In this document: positions 7,105 to 13,977 of the stretch, piece by piece
Layout of the letters: every line of letters begins with the position of its first letter
Numbering within the stretch: position 1 is the first letter of the stretch
NCBI GenBank assembly: GCA_044432865.1
Contig: JAWXUF010000031.1
Coordinates: 1 to 14,856, forward strand
Length of the DNA stretch: 14,856 nt
Source: JAWXUE01 sp044432865
GTDB taxonomy: Bacteria; Bacillota_I; Bacilli_A; Acholeplasmatales; Anaeroplasmataceae
Direction: 5' to 3'
The notes under the pieces: model-generated
What the model was told of the DNA's origin: nothing
The model's input: the letters and a program-made list of their open reading frames with translations, nothing else
Database searches by the model: none
Made by a program: the position numbers and the translations under genes

Positions 7105-7171
7105 ATAAAAATACTAATTTAATCAAGATAAATAAATACTAAAGAGAAATATTTTGAAAAATAAAAAAATG

Positions 7172-7201
7172 TTGTATTTATACCATTTTTTAGTGTATAA
7201 T
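7172..7201 (+). promoter_or_regulatory. Promoter of the primase-helicase gene
   Basis: A perfect -10 TATAAT (7196-7201) with TTGTAT (7172-7177) 18 nt upstream as a weak -35. The predicted start near 7207-7209 leaves only about 16-18 nt of leader before the TTG at 7225 and would exclude the more upstream TTG at 7207. Confidence 0.6.
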
Positions 7202-7213
7202 CAATATTGGAAT

Positions 7214-7220
7214 GGGTGAT
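7214..7220 (+). promoter_or_regulatory. RBS deciding the TTG 7225 start
   Basis: GGGTGAT, whose GGTGAT part matches the anti-SD, ends 4 nt before TTG 7225. The same sequence and spacing precede ATG 946 of the flavoprotein gene (935-941), which supports this reading. Confidence 0.6.
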
Positions 7221-7224
7221 ATGT

Positions 7225-9534
7225 TTGGACAATAAATTATTAGAAGAGTTAGAGTTATTAAAAAGAGAAAATGAACAATTAAAAAATATTTTAAAAGAAA
7301 ATAATATTGTTTATAATTTAGTAAAAGAAGAAAAAGAAGAAAAAGAAGAGATTGCGATTGAATTGGTACCTGAAGTTAAAGATAACAAAAGCGCTGATGA
7401 TAAAGTCAGCTTATACTTAGATTATTTTAAAGGTAGAAATGATGTATTTGCTACATCATACACATCAAGTAATGGTACAGTTGGTTTGTCTACTTTTTGT
7501 GCAAATAGATTTTCACGTATTTGCGATTTAAAAGCACATCCTAGATGTAGAAATTGTTTAGCTAAATCATATAGAGGATTAAATAAAAAAGATATTATAT
7601 CGCATTTTAAAGGTGATATGACATATGCAATTTATCCTATTAATAGAAATGATGAATCTAATTTTTTTAATGTTGAGTTTTTAGATAAATATTATATTGA
7701 GTCTTTTGTTGATATATGTAGTAAAAATAATTTTGATACACTAATTACAACAACACCAACTAATACATTTTTAGTATGGGGATTTTTCCTAGTTCCTACA
7801 AAAAGTATCGAAGTAAGAAGAATAGTTGATGAGTTACTAAAATTATTAATTAAAGAAACTAAATATAAGGACTTAAGTATTTTCGATAGAATTTCACCTA
7901 ATCAAAATTATCAACCTAAAGATAGTTTAGGAGTAGCAACTATTCTCCCTATCTCTGGTAAATATTTAAAAGAAGATAAAACTTATTTTGTTGATAAAGA
8001 ATTAAATAAAATTGATAATCCATCTAATCATTTAGTTAATATTAAAAAGATAATTAAAGATGATATTGATATCTTTTTATCAGACAAAAAGAATTCAAAT
8101 ACATTGTTAAATCATTCTTTAATTGAATTAGTTAACGATAAAAGTGAACTATCAATAGATTATGGTAGTGATATAATATTTAGAAAAAAAGAATTATCCG
8201 CTGATCTATTAATAAAACTTTGTATTTTAGCTACGACACCTAATAGAGAGTTTATTGAAAAACAAAAAAAGAAATTAAGTGTTTATAATACTAATAGAAA
8301 TATTTTCTTATTTAAAGAAGACGATGAATACTTATATATTCCAAGAGGTTGTTATAAAGAAGTATTTAGTATTTTAAAGAAAAATAATATAATTCATACA
8401 TTAATTGACACAAGAATAATTGGTACTCCTATTATGTTTTCAATGTATACTCAGTTATATGAATCTCAAGTTAAAGCTTTAGATGAATTAGTTAAATATG
8501 ATAATGGTTTATTAGTAGCACCCCCAGCATTTGGTAAAACAGTCTTAGCAATTGGATTAATTGAAAGAATAGGAATATCTACAGCTATTATAGTCGATAA
8601 AACTTCTTTAATAGAGCAATGGAAAAGTAGGATAACAGAGCACTCTTCTATTTTGACAGTTGGTGAGTATCATGGTAAAAAGAAATCATTAACAGGAATT
8701 GTAGATGTTTTATCTTTCCAATCTTTAAAAGAAAATACTCATTTATTAGAACAGTATGGAATGATTATTTGTGATGAGGTACATCATGTTGCTGCTAAGA
8801 CATTGCAACATGTTATTAGAAGTGTAAAATGTAAATACATTTATGGTTTAACTGCTACACCTAAAAGATCTGATGGAAATGAAAATGTTATTTATTTAAC
8901 AATTGGTGATATTAGATATGAAGATGATACTAAAGAGAATCATTCTTTTACTAAAACTTTAATTACTAGATTAACTCCTTTTACATGTCAAACGAAAATT
9001 GATTATGCTTCACAAATGAATTTGCTATTTAATAATGAACAAAGAAATAGTCAAATTTTAAGTGATGTTGAAAAAGAGTTTTTAAATAACAAAAAGGTTT
9101 TAATATTAACTGATAGATTAGAACATACTGATTTTTTTTATGAAAAATTAAAACATTTAACAAAAAATATAGTAATAGCAACAGGTAAACTTTCTAAAAA
9201 AGAGAAAGAACAATTTTTAGAAGATTTATCGAATTACAATAATGAACCTTTTATTTTAATAGCAACAGGTAAATTTATTGGTGAGGGATTTGATGAGAAA
9301 AGATTAGATACTTTATTCATTACAATGCCATTTAAATGGAGTGGTACATTAAGTCAATATGTTGGTAGATTACATCGTACTGATGGTACAAAAGAAGCAG
9401 TAGTTGTATATGATTACGTAGATTTTAGAGTTCCAACATTACTTACTATGTATGCTAAGAGATTAGAAGGATATAAAATGATGGATTATACTATAGAAAA
9501 TGAAAATGATATTGCAAATTTATTCAATATTTAA
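7225..9534 (+). CDS. TOTE-type primase-like domain fused to SF2 helicase
   Basis: 769 residues from TTG 7225. The N terminus (1-45) is a charged coiled coil. Residues about 60-285 follow the archaeo-eukaryotic primase domain of TOTE conflict systems: YLDYFKGRNDVFA (64-76), a four-Cys zinc-like cluster (C92, C100, C108, C111), IFDRISPNQ (219-227) and GVATILPISGKY. A linker with PNREF and PRGC (373-376) leads to the SF2 helicase: Walker A APPAFGKT (432-439), DEVHH (517-521), TATP (543-546), ATGKFIGEGFD (680-690) and QYVGRLHR (711-718), all intact. The primase motifs look eroded. The family's 'VDFD' is here NVEFLD (149-154), and 'SGNGAH' is PTNTFL (178-183), lacking the His. This implies ATP-driven DNA or RNA remodelling with a non-catalytic or altered primase fold. 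Monocistronic; no nuclease neighbour. Family motifs are recalled, not aligned. Confidence 0.85.
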   Translation: MDNKLLEELELLKRENEQLKNILKENNIVYNLVKEEKEEKEEIAIELVPEVKDNKSADDKVSLYLDYFKGRNDVFATSYTSSNGTVGLSTFCANRFSRICDLKAHPRCRNCLAKSYRGLNKKDIISHFKGDMTYAIYPINRNDESNFFNVEFLDKYYIESFVDICSKNNFDTLITTTPTNTFLVWGFFLVPTKSIEVRRIVDELLKLLIKETKYKDLSIFDRISPNQNYQPKDSLGVATILPISGKYLKEDKTYFVDKELNKIDNPSNHLVNIKKIIKDDIDIFLSDKKNSNTLLNHSLIELVNDKSELSIDYGSDIIFRKKELSADLLIKLCILATTPNREFIEKQKKKLSVYNTNRNIFLFKEDDEYLYIPRGCYKEVFSILKKNNIIHTLIDTRIIGTPIMFSMYTQLYESQVKALDELVKYDNGLLVAPPAFGKTVLAIGLIERIGISTAIIVDKTSLIEQWKSRITEHSSILTVGEYHGKKKSLTGIVDVLSFQSLKENTHLLEQYGMIICDEVHHVAAKTLQHVIRSVKCKYIYGLTATPKRSDGNENVIYLTIGDIRYEDDTKENHSFTKTLITRLTPFTCQTKIDYASQMNLLFNNEQRNSQILSDVEKEFLNNKKVLILTDRLEHTDFFYEKLKHLTKNIVIATGKLSKKEKEQFLEDLSNYNNEPFILIATGKFIGEGFDEKRLDTLFITMPFKWSGTLSQYVGRLHRTDGTKEAVVVYDYVDFRVPTLLTMYAKRLEGYKMMDYTIENENDIANLFNI

Positions 9535-9569
9535 TGCTAGTTTTACCATTATTTGATAAAGTATTTAAA

Positions 9570-9598
9570 TTGACTTTAATTGTTTTAAATGATAGAAT
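9570..9598 (+). promoter_or_regulatory. Promoter of the DUF454-CydDC-like operon
   Basis: TTGACT (9570-9575), 17-nt spacer, TAGAAT (9593-9598): each box matches the consensus at five of six positions. The predicted transcription start falls near 9604-9606, within the palindrome at 9601-9618. This is the best-matching promoter in the window. Confidence 0.8.
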
Positions 9599-9600
9599 AA

Positions 9601-9618
9601 AGTAAGTTTTCGCTTACT
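9601..9618 (+). promoter_or_regulatory. Palindrome at the transcription start, probable operator
   Basis: AGTAAG (9601-9606) and CTTACT (9613-9618) are exact reverse complements around TTTTCG, starting 2 nt after the -10 box. Spacing and position fit an operator for a TetR-like dimeric repressor, but no regulator gene lies in the window. A 5'-UTR hairpin is the alternative. Confidence 0.55.
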
Positions 9619-9636
9619 GATTGGAGTTGGAATTTG

Positions 9637-10095
9637 ATGGAAGAAAATAAACAAAATATTGAAGATAAACAAAGTAAATATATGGTAGTAAGAATATTAC
9701 TTATTATAGTTGGTGTACTTAGTTTAATATTAGGTACTATAGGTATCTTTTTACCTGTTTTACCAACAACACCATTGTATTTATTAACATCATATTGTTT
9801 TATGAGAGGATCAAAAAGATTTAATGATTGGTTCACTTCCACAAAACTCTATAAAAAATATGTATCAGGATTTGTTGAGTACAAAGCAATGAGCATCTTT
9901 GGAGTATCTGTTATGTTAATATTTGTATCAAGTATGTTAATATTAGCTATGTGTATGGTACCAAATGTGCTACCTATGGCAATAGTGTTAAATTTATTAA
10001 TAGTAGTAAAGTATGGTTATTTTATTACTAAAGTAAGAGTAGTCTCAAAAGAAGAACTTTTAGAAATAAAAGCTAAGAAAGAAGTAGTTGTATGA
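9637..10095 (+). CDS. DUF454/YbaN family inner-membrane protein
   Basis: 152 residues. The family's signature is plain: LGTIGIFLPVLPTTPLYLL (32-50), then SYCFMRGSKRFNDWF (52-66) and LYKKYVSGF (71-79). Spans are predicted at about 17-38 with a re-entrant or second segment at 40-55, and two more at about 87-107 and 110-131. The charged C-terminal tail (134-150) should be cytoplasmic. The biochemical function of the family is unknown to me. It is the first gene behind the best promoter here and overlaps the CydD-like gene by ATGA, so it is probably made with that exporter. ATG 9637 is preferred over the adjacent TTG 9634; GGAG at 9623-9626 serves as SD with a long 10-nt spacing (7 nt to the TTG), so the TTG cannot be fully excluded. 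Confidence 0.87.
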   Translation: MEENKQNIEDKQSKYMVVRILLIIVGVLSLILGTIGIFLPVLPTTPLYLLTSYCFMRGSKRFNDWFTSTKLYKKYVSGFVEYKAMSIFGVSVMLIFVSSMLILAMCMVPNVLPMAIVLNLLIVVKYGYFITKVRVVSKEELLEIKAKKEVVV

Positions 10096-11798
10096 TAGAT
10101 AAAAAAATTATTAAATTAGTAGGAAATAAGAAAAAAGATGTAGTTAAAATTACATTATTAAATATAATAACTTTATTATTAAATGTAGCATTTAGTGCTT
10201 GTGTATGTTACACAATTTATTTGATAATGAATGATTCTCAATTAATTAGTTTACCTATATTATTTTTCGTTATAATTTTAAGATTTGTTTTATTTAATGT
10301 AATTGGTAAAACAAAAGCTAAACTAGGTGAAGAAATTAAAACAGATTTAAGAGAAAGATTATTAAGTAAAAGTTTATCATTAGGGGTATCAAGAGCTAAA
10401 TATGCTTCAAATGCTACAATGACACAACTTACAGTTGAAGGAATTGAACAATTAGATTTATATTTTACTACGTTTATTCCTAACTTTATTTATGGATTAT
10501 TAGCTCCATTAATTCTATTTGTAATTTGTTTATTTATAGAAGTTAAAACAGCAGTAGTATTAATCATTGCCTTACCTTTAATTCCTGTTACTATTGTTGG
10601 AGTAAGTAAATATGCTAAAAGAGTATTTGCTAAATATTGGGGTAAATATACTTCAATGGGAGATACATTCTTAGATAGTTTAGAAGGAATGAAAGAACTA
10701 AAAATATTTAATTTTGATGAAAGAAAACAAAAAGAAATAAATGACTCATCAGAAGAGTTTAGAAAAATAACGATGAAAGTTTTAGTTATGCAATTAGCTA
10801 GTTTAACAATCATGGATTTAGTTGCATATGGTGGTGCTGCAATAGCTATAATATTCACACTTACATCTGGTAATGCAAACACTATAAATGCTTTAGTTGC
10901 ACTATTTCTTGTTTTAATATGTGCAGATTTCTTTTTACCGATGAGAGCATTAGGGAGTGCATTTCATATCGCTATGAATGGTGCTACAGCAGGTAATAAA
11001 ATTATTGATTTTTTAAATGTTGAAGAAGTATCATGGGGAGAAGAAAAAGTTAATTCGATAGAAGAAATTGAATTAAGAAATTTAACTTTCAGTTATGACA
11101 AAGATGTAGTATTAAATGACGTTAGTATTAAATTTACAAAAGGTTTAAATGGATTAGTAGGTTACTCGGGAAGTGGTAAATCAACAATAGCTTCTTTATT
11201 AATTGGTAAATTAAATAGTAATAATGTATTTGTTAATAACAAAGAATTGATTACATACAACAAAGCTAGCTTTTATAATAAAATTTGTAGTGTTACTGTG
11301 GAGTCATATCTATTTAATAAATCAATCAGACAAAACTTCTTATATGTAAATAAGGAAATAACTGATGAAGAAATTTTAAAATATTTAGATATAGTAAATA
11401 TGAAAGATTATATTTTATCACTAGGTGGATTAGATTATGTTTTACTAGAAAATAGTGAAAATATTTCTGGTGGTCAAAAACAAAGAATTGTACTAGCATG
11501 TAATTTATCTATTAAAAAAGATTTATATATTTTTGATGAAGCTACTAGTAATATTGATGTAGAGAGTGAAAAAATTATTAATGATGTAATAAAAGAATTA
11601 TCAAATGAATCAATTGTAATAGTAATATCTCATAGATTACAAAATGTTGTAAATGCAAAAGTAATAAATTATTTAGAAAATGGTGTTGTATTAGAAAGTG
11701 ATACACATGAAACTTTAATGAGTAATAAAAATAATTACTTTAATTTATTTGATCATCAATGTTCTTTAGAAAATAAATATAAAGGAGAAACTGTATGA
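10092..11798 (+). CDS. CydD-like ABC exporter half (membrane + ATPase)
   Basis: 568 residues: six-span type IV exporter domain (about 1-310) then an ATPase domain (about 325-550). CydD-like features are LREKL-type helix LRERLLSKSLSLG (86-98), QLDLYFTTFIPNF (120-132), and FLPMRALGSAFHIAMNGATA (281-300) with H292 in the position of the conserved 'FH' of CydD proteins. ATPase motifs: Walker A GYSGSGKST (357-365), signature ISGGQKQR (458-465), Walker B LYIFDE (478-483), H-loop SHR (H514). Odd: the Q-loop reads VTVESYLF (401-408) where 'VPQxxYLF' is usual, so the Gln is replaced by Val403. CydDC exports haem and/or thiols to the periplasmic side in other bacteria. No cytochrome bd genes are here, so the substrate is open. 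It starts by an ATGA overlap and pairs with the next gene. Confidence 0.85.
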   Translation: MIDKKIIKLVGNKKKDVVKITLLNIITLLLNVAFSACVCYTIYLIMNDSQLISLPILFFVIILRFVLFNVIGKTKAKLGEEIKTDLRERLLSKSLSLGVSRAKYASNATMTQLTVEGIEQLDLYFTTFIPNFIYGLLAPLILFVICLFIEVKTAVVLIIALPLIPVTIVGVSKYAKRVFAKYWGKYTSMGDTFLDSLEGMKELKIFNFDERKQKEINDSSEEFRKITMKVLVMQLASLTIMDLVAYGGAAIAIIFTLTSGNANTINALVALFLVLICADFFLPMRALGSAFHIAMNGATAGNKIIDFLNVEEVSWGEEKVNSIEEIELRNLTFSYDKDVVLNDVSIKFTKGLNGLVGYSGSGKSTIASLLIGKLNSNNVFVNNKELITYNKASFYNKICSVTVESYLFNKSIRQNFLYVNKEITDEEILKYLDIVNMKDYILSLGGLDYVLLENSENISGGQKQRIVLACNLSIKKDLYIFDEATSNIDVESEKIINDVIKELSNESIVIVISHRLQNVVNAKVINYLENGVVLESDTHETLMSNKNNYFNLFDHQCSLENKYKGETV

Positions 11799-13429
11799 GA
11801 AAATTAAGTAAAGTATTATATATGCTAATTTCTTTAGTAGGATCTTTTATAGGAATAGTTATACTAGCAGTAATAAATGGTACTATGGGTCATCTATGTG
11901 CTATTGCAATTACAGTATTAGGTAGTATTGGTGTTGCGAATATGATAGGTTTATCTGCAGTGCCAATTAGTTATTCATTAATATTTATCTTACTTGTATC
12001 TTTTGGAGTATTAAGAGGAGCATTAAGATATTTTGAACAATATTCAAATCACTACATTGCTTTTAGATTACTTGCAATAATAAGAGATAAGATTTTTAAA
12101 ATATTAAGAAAATTATGTCCAGCGAAATTAGAAAATAAACAAAAAGGTGATATTATCTCAATGATTAGTGCTGATATAGAAACGTTAGAAGTATTCTATG
12201 CTCATACATTATCTCCAATTTGTATTGCTGTTTTAGTATCAATAATAATGACTGTATTCATTGGATATATAAATATTTATTTAGGTATATTCGCATTAGT
12301 TTCATATATTGTAGTTGGTGTATTAATTCCTAAATTCACTTCTAAGAAAACAACTAAATTAGGTGTTGAATATAAAAATATTTCTGCTAAATTTAGTGGA
12401 GAATACTTAGATGTAATTAAAGGTAGCAATGAAATAGTATTATATAACATTGAAGATGAAGTAACTAAAGATATCAATAACAATTCAAATCAATTAAATG
12501 TATTATCTAAAGATTTAAAATATAAAATGTTTAAATCTGCTTCATTTATTAATTTAATTGTTGGGGGATTAGTAATTGGAATGTTAGTAATAAGTTTTTA
12601 TTTAAAACAAAACGCATTAATCTCGGATGCAGATATGATTATCGCAATTGTATCACTTATGTCATCTTTTGGTGCTGTAATAGCTGTTGCATTACTTCCA
12701 AATGATCTAACACAAACATTTGCATCAGCAAATAGAATTATGGATTTAATGGAAGAATTACCTGAGGTTGAAGATGTAGTAAATGCAAATGATATTGAGT
12801 TTAATAATTTAAAAGTAAAAAACTTAAACTTCGGATACAATGATAGTCATCAAGTAGTAAATAATCTTTCTTTAGAAGTTAATAAAGGAGAGATTGTTGG
12901 TATAATTGGTAAAAGTGGTTGTGGTAAATCAACTTTACTAAAATTATTATTAAGATTTTGGAAAACAAATGGTTCAATATTTATTAACGATATTGAAATC
13001 AATGATATTAATACAAACTCTTTAAAAAGTAATATTGTAATGGTTAGTCAATCAACATATTTATTTGATAAGTCAATTAAAGAAAATTTACTAATTGCTA
13101 AACCTGATGCTACAGAAGAAGAGTTAATTGAAGCTTGTAAATGTGCTGCAATATTTGATGTTGTAGATAAGTTGGAAAATAAATTTGATACAGTAATAAG
13201 CCATAAACATAATTTCTCACAAGGTGAAAGACAACGTTTAGGACTTGCAAGAGCATTTTTATCAGATGCAAATTTAATATTACTTGATGAAGTTACAAGT
13301 AATGTTGATTGCATTAATGAGGGAATCATTCTTAATTCGATTAAAGAAAATAAATATAATAAAACAATGTTAATTGTATCTCATAAAGAGAGTACAATAA
13401 ATGTTTGTAGTCGTTATATAAAGTTGTAG
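11795..13429 (+). CDS. CydC-like ABC exporter half (membrane + ATPase)
   Basis: 544 residues. The CydC hallmark LRYFEQYSNHYIAFRLLA (77-94) is present, including H86, which corresponds to the 'SHDATFRLLA' His of CydC that I recall being implicated in haem binding in E. coli. Six spans occupy about 1-310. ATPase motifs are Walker A GKSGCGKST (372-380), Q-loop Q419 in VSQSTYLF, Walker B LILLDE (494-499), D-loop SNVD and H-loop VSHK (H530). The signature is degenerate, FSQGERQR (474-481) instead of LSGGQ. Combined with the CydD-like Q-loop loss, one composite ATP site should be impaired and the other intact, as in asymmetric heterodimeric exporters. AAAGGAG (11781-11787) lies 7 nt upstream; ATGA overlap with the CydD-like gene. 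Orthology to true cydC is not proven. Confidence 0.85.
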   Translation: MRKLSKVLYMLISLVGSFIGIVILAVINGTMGHLCAIAITVLGSIGVANMIGLSAVPISYSLIFILLVSFGVLRGALRYFEQYSNHYIAFRLLAIIRDKIFKILRKLCPAKLENKQKGDIISMISADIETLEVFYAHTLSPICIAVLVSIIMTVFIGYINIYLGIFALVSYIVVGVLIPKFTSKKTTKLGVEYKNISAKFSGEYLDVIKGSNEIVLYNIEDEVTKDINNNSNQLNVLSKDLKYKMFKSASFINLIVGGLVIGMLVISFYLKQNALISDADMIIAIVSLMSSFGAVIAVALLPNDLTQTFASANRIMDLMEELPEVEDVVNANDIEFNNLKVKNLNFGYNDSHQVVNNLSLEVNKGEIVGIIGKSGCGKSTLLKLLLRFWKTNGSIFINDIEINDINTNSLKSNIVMVSQSTYLFDKSIKENLLIAKPDATEEELIEACKCAAIFDVVDKLENKFDTVISHKHNFSQGERQRLGLARAFLSDANLILLDEVTSNVDCINEGIILNSIKENKYNKTMLIVSHKESTINVCSRYIKL

Positions 13430-13438
13430 GAGTAAACT

Positions 13439-13534
13439 ATGGAACCAGGATATATAGGTGCAATTGTTGGGGGATGTATTAGTCTTATTGGACTTTTACT
13501 TATTATTATAAAGTATAATAGGAGAAATAAATGA
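13439..13534 (+). CDS. 31-residue single-span membrane protein
   Basis: ATG 13439 opens 31 codons ending in TGA (13532-13534): MEPGYIGAIVGG at the start, a single hydrophobic helix (about 6-24, with C13) and a basic tail KYNRRNK (25-31), so N-out/C-in topology is expected by the positive-inside rule. Evidence that it is real: AGGAG (13428-13432) exactly 6 nt upstream, fitting between the CydC-like stop and this ATG, and an ATGA overlap with the next gene. The whole intergenic space is thus accounted for. I recognise no family. Its place beside CydDC-like and cytochrome-like genes recalls the small subunits CydX/CydS of cytochrome bd by size and topology only; no sequence similarity is seen. 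Confidence 0.8.
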   Translation: MEPGYIGAIVGGCISLIGLLLIIIKYNRRNK

Positions 13535-13896
13535 GAATTTTAGGTATAGTATTTGCTTATTTAGCACTTTTCTTATTAATAGTTTTATGTATTAAACCTT
13601 TTATTAAAAAAAGTCAAAATGAAAAATTTAAAAAAATAACAATATTTTTAACTAAAAAACATGTATTGATATCGCTATTGTTTTTAATAACGTTTGTATT
13701 ACATGTTGTATTATCAACTAATGGTGATTTCAGTTTATATACTGCGAAATTTTCAATGGTATTTTTAATTTTATCAATTGTATCTGCAGTTTGTATAAAA
13801 TTAAAACCAAAAGTATTTTTAAAATTACATTATATATTTGCATTTTTATGTTTAATAATGGCTGTTTTACATATTATTGAGGTAAACATTCTTTAA
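13531..13896 (+). CDS. Four-span membrane protein, predicted di-haem b-type cytochrome
   Basis: 121 residues with spans at about 3-23, 44-62, 72-90 and 97-118. Two histidine pairs fit haem ligation: H44 and H58 on span 2, and H100 and H114 on span 4, each separated by exactly 13 residues (HX13H). Two helices each carrying HX13H is the arrangement by which ferric reductase/NADPH-oxidase transmembrane domains hold two stacked haems. No flavin or NAD(P)H domain follows, so it would need an electron partner or act as a haem sensor or buffer, like the small haem-binding membrane protein HsmA of Clostridioides difficile (recalled analogy). GGAG (13521-13524) is the SD; it overlaps the 31-residue gene by 4 nt and lies in the CydDC-like operon. 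Confidence 0.78.
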   Translation: MRILGIVFAYLALFLLIVLCIKPFIKKSQNEKFKKITIFLTKKHVLISLLFLITFVLHVVLSTNGDFSLYTAKFSMVFLILSIVSAVCIKLKPKVFLKLHYIFAFLCLIMAVLHIIEVNIL

Positions 13897-13950
13897 TAAT
13901 ATGTCGAATTATATTGATTTTTAACTGTAAAAATGGTAATTTAGTAAGTA

Positions 13951-13968
13951 TGAATGTGAACATTCACA
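13951..13968 (+). promoter_or_regulatory. Two interlocked palindromes before the PSD-like gene
   Basis: In TGAATGTGAACATTCACA two perfect dyads share bases: TGAATGT-GA-ACATTCA (13951-13966) and TGTGAA-CA-TTCACA (13955-13968), with axes 3 bp apart. They lie just upstream of the AGAGG SD (13968-13972). Offset dyads of this kind suit two overlapping dimers of a TetR-like repressor. A TTGATT (13914-13919) and GGTAAT (13935-13940), 15 nt apart, are a weak candidate promoter. An RNA hairpin is an alternative. Confidence 0.55.
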
Positions 13969-13977
13969 GAGGTATAT

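Noticed and set aside
7225..9534. Type III restriction subunit or plain XPB-like helicase
   Set aside because: The N-terminal half follows the primase-like domain with its Cys cluster and DR..PNQ motif, and the AFGKT-type Walker A fits the primase-helicase family better.
10490..10882. 130-codon frame on the - strand inside the CydD-like gene
   Set aside because: It is a shadow of a long, well-conserved + strand gene, with no SD and low-complexity hydrophobic translation.
13048..13329. 93-codon - strand frame inside the CydC-like ATPase domain
   Set aside because: Antisense to Walker B and signature regions; Ser-rich shadow translation without RBS.
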